Shown piece by piece: positions 42,937-53,448 of a DNA stretch of 64,000 bases. Location: contig NZ_JAFBBO010000001.1 of NCBI RefSeq assembly GCF_016907235.1, forward strand, positions 1,054,001 to 1,118,000. Direction: 5' to 3'. The DNA is from Oerskovia jenensis. Its GTDB lineage: Bacteria > Actinomycetota > Actinomycetes > Actinomycetales > Cellulomonadaceae. A program made the translations under genes and the position numbers. Under the pieces are notes generated by a model. The model saw only the letters and a list, made by a program, of their open reading frames with translations. It made no database searches and was not told the DNA's origin. Within the stretch, counting starts at the first letter, position 1, and each line of letters opens with the position of its first letter.

Positions 42937-45591
42937 ATGAGCACCACGACCCCCACCACCCGTCCCGAGCCCGGCCTGGTTCGTCACCTGCCGGCACCGG
43001 ACGGCTCGGGCACCCCGGACCCTGACGCCCTCTACGAAGGGTTCACCGAGTGGGCCACCGAGACGGGGATCGACCTCTACGCGCACCAGGACGAGGCCGT
43101 CATCGAGATCTTCTCGGGCGCGCACGTCATCCTGGCCACGCCCACGGGCTCGGGGAAGTCGCTCGTGGCGGTCGGCGCGCACTACGCGGCCCTCGCCGCG
43201 CACCGCGCAGGAGTCCCCGGCCGCAGCTACTACACGGCCCCGCTCAAGGCGCTCGTGAGCGAGAAGTTCTTCGCGCTCGTCGCGGTGTTCGGGTCCGCGA
43301 ACGTGGGCATGATGACGGGCGACTCGTCGGTCAACCCGACCGCGCCCATCATCTGCTGCACCGCGGAGATCCTCGCGAACATCGCGCTGCGCGACGGTGC
43401 CGACGCGGACGTCGCGCAGGTCGTCATGGACGAGTTCCACTACTACGCGGACCCGCAGCGCGGCTGGGCGTGGCAGGTCCCGCTGCTCGAGCTGCCGCAG
43501 GCGCAGTTCGTGCTGATGTCCGCGACGCTGGGCGACACCTCGACGTTCACCGAGGACCTCGAGTCCCGCACGGGACGTCCCGTCGCCGAGGTCACGAGCG
43601 CCGAGCGCCCCGTGCCGCTCACGTTCGCCTACGTCGTCGAGCCGCTGGGCGAGGTGATCGAGGAGCTCGTCACGACGCACCGTGCTCCCGTGTACGTCGT
43701 GCACTTCACGCAGAAGGACGCGGTCGACCGCGCCCAGGCCCTGCTGAGCATCAACGTCGCGAGCCGCTCCGAGAAGGACGCGATCGCGGCCGAGCTGGGC
43801 GACTTCCGCTTCACCTCGGGGTTCGGCAGGACGCTCAGCAAGTTCCTGCGGCACGGCGTGGGCGTGCACCACGCGGGCATGCTGCCCAAGTACCGGCGCG
43901 TGGTCGAGCGCCTGACCCAGGCGGGGCTGCTCAAGGTCGTGTGCGGCACCGACACCCTGGGCGTGGGCATCAACGTCCCCATCCGCACGGTCCTCATGAC
44001 GAGCCTCGTGAAGTTCGACGGCGAGCGCATGCGCCACCTCACGGCGCGCGAGTTCCACCAGATCGCGGGCCGCGCGGGCCGGGCGGGCTACGACACGCTC
44101 GGCGAGGTCCTCGTCATGGCCCCCGAGCACGTGATCGAGAACCGCAAGCTGCTCGCCAAGGCCGGGGACGACCCCAAGAAGCTCAAGAAGATCGTCCGCA
44201 AGAAGGCTCCCGCCGGTGCGGTCAACTGGACCGACGCGACGTTCGAGCGCCTGCGCGACGCCGACCCCGAGGCCCTGACCAGCCACTTCACGGTCAACCA
44301 CGCCATGGTGCTCAACGTGCTCGCGCGCGGTGACAAGGGCGAGGACCCGGTGCGCGCCATGAAGCACCTGCTCACCGCGAACCACGACACCGACGCCCAG
44401 CGCGAGCGCCACGTGCGCCAGGTGTTCCGCATCTACCGCTCGCTGCGCGTCGCGGGCATCGTCGAGCGCGTGCGCGTGCCCGACCCGACGTACCCGAGCG
44501 GGCAGCGCCCCACCGTGCGCCTCACGGTCGACCTGCCGCGCGAGTTCGCGCTCAACCAGCCGTTGTCGCCCTTCGCGCTCGCGGCGCTCGACCTGCTCGA
44601 CGTCGAGTCGCCCACGCACGCGCTCGACGTCGTCTCGGTCCTGGAGGCTACGCTGTCCGACCCGCGCCAGGTGCTCGTCGCGCAGCAGCACCGGGCCCGC
44701 GGCGAGGCCGTGGCGGCCATGAAGGCCGAGGGGTACGAGTACGAGGAGCGCATGGCGCTGCTCGAGACCATCACGTGGCCCAAGCCCCTCGCGGACCTGC
44801 TCGAGCCCGCGTTCGTGACGTACAAGCACTCGAACCCGTGGGTCTCCGACGCCGAGCTCTCGCCCAAGTCGGTCGTGCGCGACATGGTCGAGCGGGCCAT
44901 GACGTTCGCCGAGTTCGTCTCGGTGTACGGCCTGGACCGCACCGAGGGTGTGGTGCTGCGCTACCTCGCCGACGCGTACCGTTCGATGCGCCAGACGATC
45001 TCCGAGGAGCACCGCACCGAGGAGGTCCAGGACATCACCGAGTGGCTGGGCGAGCTGGTGCGCGGTACCGACTCGTCGCTGCTCGACGAGTGGGAGCGCC
45101 TGGCCAACCCCGTCGACGACGACGCGGACGACGAGGTCGGCGACGGCCCGCTGTCCGGCACGGGCGCCGAGGCCCCGGTCCGTCCCGTCACGGGCAACCC
45201 GCGCTCGTTCCGCGTCCTGGTCCGCAACGCCCTGTTCCGTCGGGTCGAGCTCGCGGCGCGCGAGAACTACGACGCGCTCGAGGCGCTCGACAAGGCGAGC
45301 GGCTGGGACGGCGACGCGTGGGCCGACGCCCTCGACCCGATGTTCGAGCTGCACGGCAACGACGCGATCGGCGTGGACGCCGCGGCGCGCTCGTCGGCCC
45401 TCGTGCAGATCTTCGAGAACGGCGTGCGGCCCGACGGCGAGCGCGTCGAGCCGGGCACGTGGTTCGTCCGCCAGGTGCTCGACGACCCGGCCGGCGACCA
45501 CGACTGGGCGATCAGCGCCGTCGTCGACCTCGCGGCGAGCGACGAGGCCGGGGCCGTGGTGCTGAGCGTCGTGGCGGTCGGGACGATCTGA
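42937..45591 (+). CDS. DEAD/DEAH-box helicase with DUF3516 C-terminal domain
   Basis: An 884-residue superfamily 2 helicase. The ATPase core has Walker A ATPTGSGKSLVAV (about 70), KALVSEKFF (Ia), Walker B VVMDEFHYY, MSATLGDTS (III), GVGVHHAGMLPKYRRVVE, CGTDTLGVGINVPIRTVLM (V) and HQIAGRAGRAGYD (VI). After the core comes the DUF3516 region (HAMVLNVLARGDKGEDPVRA onward), typical of an actinobacterial RNA/DNA helicase group related to SKI2/HelY. Its role is unproven. The nearest ATG is 42928, but GACAAT (42924-42929) overlaps it and sits 7 nt before ATG 42937, so I take the latter as a leaderless start. Confidence 0.88.
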   Translation: MSTTTPTTRPEPGLVRHLPAPDGSGTPDPDALYEGFTEWATETGIDLYAHQDEAVIEIFSGAHVILATPTGSGKSLVAVGAHYAALAAHRAGVPGRSYYTAPLKALVSEKFFALVAVFGSANVGMMTGDSSVNPTAPIICCTAEILANIALRDGADADVAQVVMDEFHYYADPQRGWAWQVPLLELPQAQFVLMSATLGDTSTFTEDLESRTGRPVAEVTSAERPVPLTFAYVVEPLGEVIEELVTTHRAPVYVVHFTQKDAVDRAQALLSINVASRSEKDAIAAELGDFRFTSGFGRTLSKFLRHGVGVHHAGMLPKYRRVVERLTQAGLLKVVCGTDTLGVGINVPIRTVLMTSLVKFDGERMRHLTAREFHQIAGRAGRAGYDTLGEVLVMAPEHVIENRKLLAKAGDDPKKLKKIVRKKAPAGAVNWTDATFERLRDADPEALTSHFTVNHAMVLNVLARGDKGEDPVRAMKHLLTANHDTDAQRERHVRQVFRIYRSLRVAGIVERVRVPDPTYPSGQRPTVRLTVDLPREFALNQPLSPFALAALDLLDVESPTHALDVVSVLEATLSDPRQVLVAQQHRARGEAVAAMKAEGYEYEERMALLETITWPKPLADLLEPAFVTYKHSNPWVSDAELSPKSVVRDMVERAMTFAEFVSVYGLDRTEGVVLRYLADAYRSMRQTISEEHRTEEVQDITEWLGELVRGTDSSLLDEWERLANPVDDDADDEVGDGPLSGTGAEAPVRPVTGNPRSFRVLVRNALFRRVELAARENYDALEALDKASGWDGDAWADALDPMFELHGNDAIGVDAAARSSALVQIFENGVRPDGERVEPGTWFVRQVLDDPAGDHDWAISAVVDLAASDEAGAVVLSVVAVGTI

Positions 45592-45597
45592 CGCTGC

Positions 45598-46548
45598 CTA
45601 CCGGACGACGTCGTCGGCCGGGCGGCGGGGCGTCCGGGGAGACGTCGCGCTGTAGCCCAGCCGCATGACCATCTGCGGGACGCCCGCGTCGAGCGCCGTG
45701 GTGAGCTCGGCCCGCGTGGTCGGGTTCTCGAGGACGGTCGTCGCGAACGAGGCGTGCACGAAGTAGGTCGTCGCGGTCAGCAGGACCCGCTCGAGGGCCT
45801 GGCCGGCCGCGAGCCAGTCGCGCACGGAGTCGCCCGGGGTCGTGAGGACCGCGAGCGTCGAACGGTGCTCGAACGCGGCCCGGTCGCTCGTGGAGTCGCC
45901 GCCGAAGTGGCGCACGGGCGCCAGGGCGTCCTCGCTGCGAGGTCCGAGCGCGGCGACCGGGATCCCGTCGGGGCGGTCGGGGTCGTTCGTGACCCAGCGG
46001 GCCTCCTCGACCCGGCCCGAGTGGTCCCGCCCGGCCTCCTCCTCGGCCCGCCGGACGAGGTCCAGCAGGACGGTCCGCTCGGGGGCCTGCGGCGCGAGGC
46101 TCACGAACCGCGCCCCCTCGGACGTGGCTGCCTTGTCGAGGTCGTCGACCACGTCGGCGTCGAGCGGCTGGTCCTCGAACGGCACACGGGAGGTGGCGCG
46201 ACGCTCGATCGCGACCGCGAGGTCGAGCTCGTCGGCGTCGGGCAGGACACCGGGGACCAGGTCGACGCGGGCGACGAGCGCTGGATCGCCGTCGTCCGGG
46301 AGCACGGACAGCACCGGACGGAAGGACTCGCGGCGTGCCGCGACGCGCAGGTTCGCGAGGAACGCTCCGCAGCTGATGAACATCTCGCGTCCTGCCGGGT
46401 CCGCGTGGGTCAGACGGCGCGAGTCGTCGGCCCGCACGTCGAGCGTCGTGCCGTGCACGTGGACGGACCACGGCTGGGTGTTGTGCACGCTGGGGGCCCG
46501 GGAAGCGGCCGCGAGGATCCGTTCGATTCGGGGGTCGTCGATGCTCAT
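45598..46548 (-). CDS. Acg-family nitroreductase-like protein
   Basis: A 316-residue protein with [20 protein letters not shown] near the start and [40 protein letters not shown] follows, and the C-terminal [20 protein letters not shown] with [10 protein letters not shown]. This is the Acg/Rv2032-type nitroreductase-like group, which in mycobacteria belongs to the dormancy response and may sequester flavin rather than reduce nitro compounds. I use ATG 46548 because GGGAGAA lies upstream and homology starts there. It converges with the helicase with only 6 bp between stop codons. Confidence 0.82.
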   Translation of the reverse strand: MSIDDPRIERILAAASRAPSVHNTQPWSVHVHGTTLDVRADDSRRLTHADPAGREMFISCGAFLANLRVAARRESFRPVLSVLPDDGDPALVARVDLVPGVLPDADELDLAVAIERRATSRVPFEDQPLDADVVDDLDKAATSEGARFVSLAPQAPERTVLLDLVRRAEEEAGRDHSGRVEEARWVTNDPDRPDGIPVAALGPRSEDALAPVRHFGGDSTSDRAAFEHRSTLAVLTTPGDSVRDWLAAGQALERVLLTATTYFVHASFATTVLENPTTRAELTTALDAGVPQMVMRLGYSATSPRTPRRPADDVVR

Positions 46549-46735
46549 GTGCGTTCTCCCTGCTTCCGATGCGCCCCTGACGCATCCCCTGCCGGCGGTC
46601 ACCTCTGCCACCTCGAGCCTCTCAGGACGAGCACCGATCGGCCAGGGACGAAGGTCCTCGCAGGCCTGAGGTGCAGGTCACAGGCCCGTCAGGGCTCGCC
46701 ACGACAGGCCCGCTCCCCCGTCCTACGGTGGCCAC

Positions 46736-47464
46736 ATGAGCACACCGGGACGGCAGAGGACTCCGCACGAGGGCGAGCAGCACCGGAGCGAAGGGACCGG
46801 TGCACGGCTCAACCGCCTCCGCGCCGGCGTCCTCGGCGCGAACGACGGCATCGTGTCGACCGCGGGCGTCGTGGTGGGCGTCGCCGCGACCAGCACGTCG
46901 ATCCCGGTCATCGCGACCGCGGGCGCCGCGGCGCTGCTCGCCGGAGCGCTGTCGATGGCCGCGGGCGAGTACGTCTCGGTGAGCACGCAGCGCGACACCG
47001 AGGAGGCCATGCTCGCCAAGGAGCGCCAGGAGCTCGCGACCATGCCCGACGAGGAGCTCGCCGAGCTCGCGGGGATCTACCGCGCCAAGGGGCTCACGCC
47101 CGAGCTCGCGCACGAGGTCGCGGTCCAGCTCACCGCCAACGACCCGCTCGCGGCCCATGCGGACGCCGAGCTGAACATCGACCCCGACGACCTGACGTCG
47201 CCGTGGGAGGCAGCGGTCGCCTCGATCGTGTCGTTCACGGTCGGCGGTCTGCTGCCCATGGCGGCGATCCTGCTCGCGCCCCCGGCCGCGCGCATCCCGG
47301 TCACGTTCGTCGCGGTCGTCCTGGCGCTGGTCCTCACGGGCTGGGGCAGCGCACGCCTGGGGCAGGCGCCGACCCGGCGCGCGACGATCCGCACGGTCCT
47401 GGGGGGCGCGATCGCCATGGCGGTCACGTACGGGATCGGGTCGCTCGTCGACGTGAACGTCTAG
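46736..47464 (+). CDS. VIT1/CCC1-family transporter
   Basis: A 242-residue membrane protein of the vacuolar iron transporter (VIT/CCC1) family, exporting Fe2+ or Mn2+ from the cytoplasm. [20 protein letters not shown] (helix 1), [40 protein letters not shown] (cytoplasmic metal-binding helices) and [20 protein letters not shown], then three more helices, match family order. The ATG follows TACGGT (46724-46729) by 6 nt without a ribosome site. It is followed after 15 nt by the YbaK-like gene, which has its own -10-like box. Confidence 0.9.
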   Translation: MSTPGRQRTPHEGEQHRSEGTGARLNRLRAGVLGANDGIVSTAGVVVGVAATSTSIPVIATAGAAALLAGALSMAAGEYVSVSTQRDTEEAMLAKERQELATMPDEELAELAGIYRAKGLTPELAHEVAVQLTANDPLAAHADAELNIDPDDLTSPWEAAVASIVSFTVGGLLPMAAILLAPPAARIPVTFVAVVLALVLTGWGSARLGQAPTRRATIRTVLGGAIAMAVTYGIGSLVDVNV

Positions 47465-47479
47465 GGGCACAATCGTCCT

Positions 47480-47980
47480 GTGGCCAAGAAGCAGAAGTCG
47501 CCCCACGCCGGCACCCCCGCACTCGTCGCGCTCGAGAAGGCCGGGGTGCCGCACACCGTGCACCCCTACGAGCACGACCCGTCCTCCGACCTGAGCTACG
47601 GGCTCGAGGCCGCCGCGGCGATCGGCATCCCGGCCGAGCAGGTGTTCAAGACCCTGGTGACGTCGGTCGACGGGGCGCTCGTCGTGGGCGTCGTCCCCGT
47701 GGACCGCAAGCTCGACCTCAAGGCTCTCGCGCACGCGGCGGGCGGCAAGAAGGCCGCGATGGCCGAGCAGGCCGCGGCCGAGCGCGCGACCGGGTACGTG
47801 GTGGGTGGCATCTCGCCGCTCGGCCAGCGCCAGCGGCTGCGCACCGTGGTCGACGAGTCGGCGCTCGCGTTCGACGCGGTCTACGTCTCGGGCGGGCGCC
47901 GCGGGCTCGACGTGGGCCTGTCGCCCGCCGACCTGGTCTCGCTCACGGGCGCGGTGACGGCGCCGATCTCGCGGGACTGA
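47480..47980 (+). CDS. ybaK: Cys-tRNA(Pro)/Cys-tRNA(Cys) deacylase (YbaK/EbsC)
   Basis: A 166-residue trans-editing enzyme that hydrolyses mischarged Cys-tRNA(Pro). [20 protein letters not shown]-like start, [40 protein letters not shown], and [20 protein letters not shown] are the YbaK-type motifs, including the substrate-loop GGxSPxGQ. The GTG follows CACAAT (47468-47473) by 6 nt. No ProRS gene is nearby. Identity is clear; physiological substrate range is assumed from the family. Confidence 0.9.
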   Translation: MAKKQKSPHAGTPALVALEKAGVPHTVHPYEHDPSSDLSYGLEAAAAIGIPAEQVFKTLVTSVDGALVVGVVPVDRKLDLKALAHAAGGKKAAMAEQAAAERATGYVVGGISPLGQRQRLRTVVDESALAFDAVYVSGGRRGLDVGLSPADLVSLTGAVTAPISRD

Positions 47981-48068
47981 CTCCCCCACCGCTACCGCTG
48001 CGCGGCACCAGCCGGGTAACACTGTCTCAGCATGTGCGACGGCCCTTCCGGTCCGTGGACGGCGTTCC

Positions 48069-48074
48069 TAGAGT
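48069..48074 (+). promoter_or_regulatory. -10-like box upstream of the rhodanese gene
   Basis: TAGAGT in an otherwise GC-rich 194-bp gap, giving a leader of about 95 nt before the ATG at 48175. No clear -35 is seen. Confidence 0.35.
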
Positions 48075-48174
48075 GACGAACGTGCCCGAGCGGTACCGAC
48101 CGCGCGGCACGCCTCAGCCCGATCCCGCCCGCGCCGTCCCGCCCGCAGCACCCGTCACGCACCTGGAGGACATC

Positions 48175-49083
<909 letters not shown>

Positions 49084-49100
49084 CGTCCGCCGTCTCCCGC

Positions 49101-49157
49101 GGAGGCCCGACGGCGGTGGGCCGGGTCACGTACCCGGCCCACCGCCGTCGGGCCTCC
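49101..49157. terminator. 26-bp perfect bidirectional hairpin
   Basis: GGAGGCCCGACGGCGGTGGG... and its exact complement (26 bp) flank the loop CACGT. It is 17 nt past the rhodanese stop and 41 nt past the converging DUF1254 stop. It contains the CCCGACGGCGG element found in other terminators of the window. Confidence 0.85.
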
Positions 49158-49198
49158 GTCGTGTCACCACGGCGCCGCGGGCGCGGACGTGCGCCGGC

Positions 49199-50527
49199 TC
49201 AGACCCTGCGCACGACCGGCGGGACCCAGCGACCGTCGAGCGCGTCGGGGAGCGGCGCGTAGAGCCGCGTCGTCACGCCCAGCGGACCGCGCGGCGCGGG
49301 GAGCCAGTTCGACTCGCGGTCCGCGCCCGGGCTCTCGTGCTGCAGGTACAGGTCGAGCGACCCGTCCTCGCTGTACTGCAGGTCGTCGCGGTCCCCGATC
49401 GCGAACCGGTCGAGGGCGTTCGCCACCTGGTAGCCCTCGGCGTCGTACATCGTGACCGACCAGAAGGCCGCCGCAGGCGGGAGCTGGTCGGCGTCGAAGT
49501 GCAGCACGTAGTCGTGGTCCCCGTCCAGGGCCTGACCGGCCGCGTCGGTCGCGAGGAGCGGGTAGATCGCGTCCTCGACCGGGTTGGCTCCCAGCCCCAC
49601 GAGCGTGACGACGGCCCGCTTGAGGTAGAAGTTCCCGTAGACGCCCATGGTGTCGCGGTAGAGCATCCAGCCGTTCGCCACGGTCCCGAGCGTCGCGCGC
49701 GACGTGTCCAGCAGCGCGCGGGCGCTCGCCGCCCCGGCCTCGATCTCCGCGATCTCGGCGTCGTCGAACTGCCCGGCGTCGAAGTCCTCGCCCGGGACGA
49801 TGCCCAGCGCACCGATGCGGGCGAGCACCGAGAAGTCGGTCAGGTGCGGCGGGTTCGTGTCGAGGAGCCTCGTCGCGTCCGTGAAGAAGTCCACCGCGCT
49901 GAGGGAGTCCACGAGGTGCAGCGGCTCGGTGCGGGTGTCCGCGGTCGGGTCGATCTCGAACGGCGGCCGCTCCCCCAGCTCCTGCACCGACAGGCCGTCC
50001 TGCACCGCGTGGACCGCCGGGTAGTCCGCGACGCCGTTGGTCTGGATGCGCCCGATGACCCACACGTGCGGGGTGGGCGCGACGATCAGCGCGGCGTCCT
50101 CCGGGAGGTCGTCGTAGAACTCCGTGAGGTCGCCCTCGTAGTCCGGTCCGACGATCAGGTAGTCCCCCGCGCCCGTCCCCGTGGTCCGCTTGCCGATCGT
50201 CGCGAACACCTCGGTCCACATGTCCAGCAGGGGCAGCATGTAGTAGCGGTCGTCGGTGTCGGGGACGTGGAGCAGCACGGGGCCGTCGGTCAGGTCGAGC
50301 CACAGGTTCGCGTACAGCGTGTCGAAGTTGGGCCGGACCACCGCCCGGAAGTCCGCGGGCGGGAACTCCCGCAGGTGGTGGAACACGTTGGGCGGCCCGA
50401 ACCCGGGGCGGACCCCCGCCTCCAGGTTCGTGGCCTGACGCCGGCTGAGGTCCATGGTCACGAGCGGGTACAGGTAGAGGTACGCCTCGTGGCTCAGCGT
50501 GCGCAGGTCGTTCGACAGGGTTCCCAT
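49199..50527 (-). CDS. DUF1254/DUF1214 domain protein
   Basis: A 442-residue protein of the DUF1254-DUF1214 pair. The N-terminal part has SHEAYLYLYPLVTMDLSRRQ, NFDTLYANLWLDLTDGPVLL, YYMLPLLDMWTEVFATIGKR and GDYLIVGPDYEGDL. The C-terminal part has WSVTMYDAEGYQVANALDRF, ESPGADRESNWLPAPRGPLG and RLYAPLPDALDGRWVPP. Both parts are complete. No signal peptide is seen, whereas many homologues are secreted. The family has no agreed function. GGAGCG precedes the ATG. It sits on the opposite strand between sseA and sufE, which suggests insertion into that pair. Confidence 0.88.
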   Translation of the reverse strand: MGTLSNDLRTLSHEAYLYLYPLVTMDLSRRQATNLEAGVRPGFGPPNVFHHLREFPPADFRAVVRPNFDTLYANLWLDLTDGPVLLHVPDTDDRYYMLPLLDMWTEVFATIGKRTTGTGAGDYLIVGPDYEGDLTEFYDDLPEDAALIVAPTPHVWVIGRIQTNGVADYPAVHAVQDGLSVQELGERPPFEIDPTADTRTEPLHLVDSLSAVDFFTDATRLLDTNPPHLTDFSVLARIGALGIVPGEDFDAGQFDDAEIAEIEAGAASARALLDTSRATLGTVANGWMLYRDTMGVYGNFYLKRAVVTLVGLGANPVEDAIYPLLATDAAGQALDGDHDYVLHFDADQLPPAAAFWSVTMYDAEGYQVANALDRFAIGDRDDLQYSEDGSLDLYLQHESPGADRESNWLPAPRGPLGVTTRLYAPLPDALDGRWVPPVVRRV

Positions 50528-50732
50528 GACGCTCCGTCCGTCCGCGCCGTGCGTCGGCGCACTCGTGGCTCAACGTATCCACGGGGAGCGGGCCGTGCGC
50601 GTCGAGCCCGGGCCCCGGGCCCGGGGTCGGCTCACCGGACGGCCACCCGCACCCGCCCCCGGCCCGACGGCGAGCCCGTCCGCTGGGCGGTCCGGCACGG
50701 CCCGCGCACGCCACGGGTGGGAGGATCGACGC

Positions 50733-51182
50733 ATGACTGACGACGCCGCGACCGAGCTGCCCCCGGTCCTCACCGAGATCCGCGACGACTTCCTCGCGCT
50801 CGGCGAGCGCGACCGCCTCCAGCTCCTCCTCGAGTTCTCGCGCGAGCTCCCGGACCTGCCCGCGCGCTACCAGAACGCCCCCGGGCTGCTCGAGCGCGTC
50901 GAGGAGTGCCAGTCGCCCGTCCGGGCGTTCGCCGAGGTCGAGGCCGACGGCGTGCACCTGTACGCGACGGCCCCCGCCGAGGCCCCGACCACGCGCGGTT
51001 TCGCGTCGATCCTGGCGCAGGGGCTCGACGGGCTGACCCCCGAGCAGGCGCTCGCCGTGCCCGACGACTACCCCTTCATGATCGGGCTGACCAACGCGGT
51101 GAGCCCCCTGCGGCTCAACGGCATGACGGGCATCCTGCTGCGTGCCAAGCGCCAGATCCGCGAGCAGGTCGCGGCAGGCTGA
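50733..51182 (+). CDS. sufE: SufE-family cysteine-desulfurase activator
   Basis: A 149-residue sulfur-acceptor protein for iron-sulfur cluster assembly, taking persulfide from a SufS-type desulfurase. The acceptor cysteine is Cys 59 in LLERVEECQSPV. LLLEFSRELPDLPARYQ before it, and FASILAQGLDGLTPEQALAV plus GMTGILLRAKRQIREQ after it, are the standard SufE blocks. GGGAGGAT upstream of the ATG could be either a ribosome site or a -10 box for a leaderless message. Relation to the sulfurtransferase gene 1.6 kb upstream is likely ancestral. Confidence 0.9.
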   Translation: MTDDAATELPPVLTEIRDDFLALGERDRLQLLLEFSRELPDLPARYQNAPGLLERVEECQSPVRAFAEVEADGVHLYATAPAEAPTTRGFASILAQGLDGLTPEQALAVPDDYPFMIGLTNAVSPLRLNGMTGILLRAKRQIREQVAAG

Positions 51183-51284
51183 CGCCGCAGAAGAGACGGC
51201 CGACCGGCTCGGAGGCGTGGACGGCCCGCGCCGATCCCGGGCCCCTGCTCGGACGGGGATCCCGCGGGACCACCTCCTCGTGCG

Positions 51285-51728
51285 TCAGCCCTGTGCGCCC
51301 GCGGCCCGGGTGTCGAAGCGCTCCCGGTGCCCCTGGATCGCGTCGGTGTTCTCCATGGCCCACTCCACGAGCGCCAGGACCGGCGGCAGCAACGTGCGCC
51401 CCAGGTCGGTGAGCTCGTAGTCGACGCGCGGCGGGACGACCGCGTGGACCGTGCGGCTCACGAGCCCGTCGCGCTCGAGCTGGCGCAGGTTGAGCGTGAG
51501 CATGCGCTGGGAGATCCCGCTGATGCCGTGCAGCAGCTCGGTGAAGCGCAGCGGGCCGCTCGAGAGCGTGCCGAGGATGAGTGCGCTCCACTTGTCCCCG
51601 ACCCGGTCCAGGACGCGCCGGACCTCGCTGCTCGCGTGGTCGGCACCGCAGCCGCCGCCGTCGGGGACGGGCACGTGCAGGGCGTCGGGAGCGGGCGACC
51701 GGTCGGTACCGCTGGCCGTTGCGGACAT
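51285..51728 (-). CDS. HxlR/MarR-like winged-helix regulator
   Basis: A 147-residue HxlR-family repressor. It has VRRVLDRVGDKWSALILGTL, then SSGPLRFTELLHGISGISQR, MLTLNLRQLERDGLVSRTVH and VPPRVDYELTDLGRTLLPPV, the complete HxlR domain. A variable N-terminal region carries CGADHASSEV, where a cysteine may sense oxidants or aldehydes. GGAGAAC precedes the ATG. It is divergent from a DoxX gene, a common pairing in which the regulator responds to quinones or electrophiles. Inverted-repeat elements lie between the two genes. Confidence 0.88.
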   Translation of the reverse strand: MSATASGTDRSPAPDALHVPVPDGGGCGADHASSEVRRVLDRVGDKWSALILGTLSSGPLRFTELLHGISGISQRMLTLNLRQLERDGLVSRTVHAVVPPRVDYELTDLGRTLLPPVLALVEWAMENTDAIQGHRERFDTRAAGAQG

Positions 51729-51756
51729 GGGTTCTCCGTTCCTGGACGCACCGGGA

Positions 51757-51818
51757 ACACCGGTGTGCCTTTTGTAGACCGCTCTCAGGTTACCCATGAT
51801 GTCCTCCGGCACAAAAGG
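51757..51818. promoter_or_regulatory. HxlR/doxX intergenic operator candidates
   Basis: The palindrome ACACCGGTGT (51757-51766) is followed by CCTTTTGT (51768-51775) and, 35 bp on, its inverted copy ACAAAAGG (51811-51818). AT-rich octamers in mirrored positions between divergent genes fit binding sites of the HxlR regulator. Confidence 0.45.
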
Positions 51819-51890
51819 TGACTGACCCTACGGACGGTCACCGACCCACCCTCTTCGGCGCACCTCGCGCCGCGACATCGAAGGAACCCC

Positions 51891-52262
51891 ATGAACATCG
51901 CCCTCTGGATCGCCGCAGGTCTGCTCGCCGTCGCCTTCGCCGGCGCGGGCTTCATGAAGCTCACCACCCCGGCCGGCAAGCTCATGGAGCAGATGCGCTG
52001 GGTCACGCCCGGCCGCCTCACGGCCGTCCGTGTGCTCGGGGCGCTCGAGATCCTCGGCGCCGTCGGCCTGATCCTGCCGCTCGTGACCGGCGTCGCGCCG
52101 ATCCTGACCCCGATCGCGGCGGTCGGCCTCGCGATCACGCAGCTCGGCGCCATCCCGCTGCACGTCCGCCTCGGCGAGAAGCAGTCCGTGCCGGTCAACA
52201 CCGTCCTGCTGCTGCTCGCGGTGTTCGTCGCCGTGGGGCGCTTCGCCGGCTGGGGCGAGTGA
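51891..52262 (+). CDS. DoxX family membrane protein
   Basis: A 123-residue protein with four membrane helices: IALWIAAGLLAVAFAGAGFM, then KLTTPAGKLMEQMRWVTPGR on the cytoplasmic side, RVLGALEILGAVGLILPLVT, PIAAVGLAITQLGAIPLHVR and VNTVLLLLAVFVAVGRFAGW. This matches DoxX/DoxX-like proteins, which are linked to redox or thiol stress. AAGGAACC precedes the ATG. It is the probable target of the divergent HxlR regulator. Confidence 0.88.
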   Translation: MNIALWIAAGLLAVAFAGAGFMKLTTPAGKLMEQMRWVTPGRLTAVRVLGALEILGAVGLILPLVTGVAPILTPIAAVGLAITQLGAIPLHVRLGEKQSVPVNTVLLLLAVFVAVGRFAGWGE

Positions 52263-52299
52263 CGCCGTCGGGCCGCTGAGACGCGCGTCGAGCGTGACG

Positions 52300-52335
52300 G
52301 TCGGGCTGTCCCGGGACCTCCCGGGACAGCCCGAC
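52300..52335. terminator. Bidirectional hairpin between doxX and the symporter gene
   Basis: A perfect 16-bp stem GTCGGGCTGTCCCGGG with a 4-nt loop lies between converging genes, 38 nt from one stop codon and 40 nt from the other. Confidence 0.8.
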
Positions 52336-52374
52336 ACGCACGCTCGGCGCACGCGCCCGGGCCAGACCCGACGA

Positions 52375-53343
52375 TCACGCCCCGTCGCGCAGCGCCAGCC
52401 TTCGCGCCAGCACCGCGCACACGATGAGCTGGAGCTGGTGGAAGACGATGACCGGGACGGCGATCGTGCCCGCGACCGCGACCGGGAAGAGCACCGCGGC
52501 CATGGGCAGCCCCGTGGCCAGGCTCTTCTTGGACCCGCACATGAGCAGGGCGATGCGGTCCTCGACACCGAGGCGAAGCACCGCCCCGCCCCACCAGGTC
52601 ACCGCGAGCAGGACCGCGAGGATCACCGCGCTGATCCCGACCAGCGCGAGGATCGTCCAGCCCGAGATCCCGGCCCACACGCCCGCGCTCGTCGCGGCGG
52701 CGACCGCGCCGAACACCACGATCAGGATCGTGCCGCGGTCCACGGACAGCGTGAGCCACCTCCGCGCCCGGATCCATCGGCCCACGAACGGCTGCAGGAG
52801 CTGGCCCACGACGAACGGGGCGAGCAGGTGCGCCAGGACGTCCCGCAGACCGCTCAGTCCGCCGGTCGCGCCGCTCGACGACATGAACCACAGGACCAGC
52901 AGCGGCGTCACGACCATGCCCACGACGTTCGAGACCGTCGCCCCGCAGATCGCGCCCGCGATGTTCCCGCGCGCGACCGACGTGAACGCGACCGACGACT
53001 GGACGGTCGAGGGCAGCAGCGACAGGAACAGGATGCCCGCCGCGAGCGGGGCGCCGACCAGCGGGGTCACGGCCCACGACACCGCGAGCCCCACGAGCGG
53101 GAAGACCACGTAGGTCGAGGCGAGGATGCCGCCCTGGAGTCGGACGTTCCTCAGTCCTGACCAGACCTCGGTCGTCGACAGGCGCATGCCGTAGACCAGG
53201 AACAGGACCGCGACCGCGACGTCCGCGACCGCGTCCACGACGCGCTGGGCCTCCGCGGGGACCGGGACCACGAGCCCCAGGACCATGGTCGCGACCAGCG
53301 CCACGATGAACGGGTCGACCCACTGCTTGAGAACCTGGCGCAC
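52375..53343 (-). CDS. Bile acid:sodium symporter-family transporter (YfeH-like)
   Basis: A 322-residue membrane protein of the SBF-like/YfeH type with about nine to ten helices. DVAVAVLFLVYGMRLSTTEV, LSLLPSTVQSSVAFTSVARG, NIAGAICGATVSNVVGMVVT and CGSKKSLATGLPMAAVLFP are the family motifs, including the sodium-site regions. Substrates of the bacterial YfeH group are not established (organic anions are presumed). The GTG start has TAGACT upstream at 8 nt spacing. It converges with doxX. Confidence 0.87.
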   Translation of the reverse strand: MRQVLKQWVDPFIVALVATMVLGLVVPVPAEAQRVVDAVADVAVAVLFLVYGMRLSTTEVWSGLRNVRLQGGILASTYVVFPLVGLAVSWAVTPLVGAPLAAGILFLSLLPSTVQSSVAFTSVARGNIAGAICGATVSNVVGMVVTPLLVLWFMSSSGATGGLSGLRDVLAHLLAPFVVGQLLQPFVGRWIRARRWLTLSVDRGTILIVVFGAVAAATSAGVWAGISGWTILALVGISAVILAVLLAVTWWGGAVLRLGVEDRIALLMCGSKKSLATGLPMAAVLFPVAVAGTIAVPVIVFHQLQLIVCAVLARRLALRDGA

Positions 53344-53393
53344 GGGACCCGAGTCTAGGTGCCGCCCGGTGCTACGGGCCCCGCCGGGCCAGC

Positions 53394-53441
53394 ACGTGTC
53401 AGAACCAGCGAGCCCTCGGGGTCACGCTCGTTCTGACACGT
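53394..53441 (-). terminator. Hairpin terminator after the SDR gene
   Basis: A perfect 12-bp stem ACGTGTCAGAAC with an imperfectly paired interior starts 8 nt past the SDR stop codon. Confidence 0.65.
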
Positions 53442-53448
53442 CGGCGGG

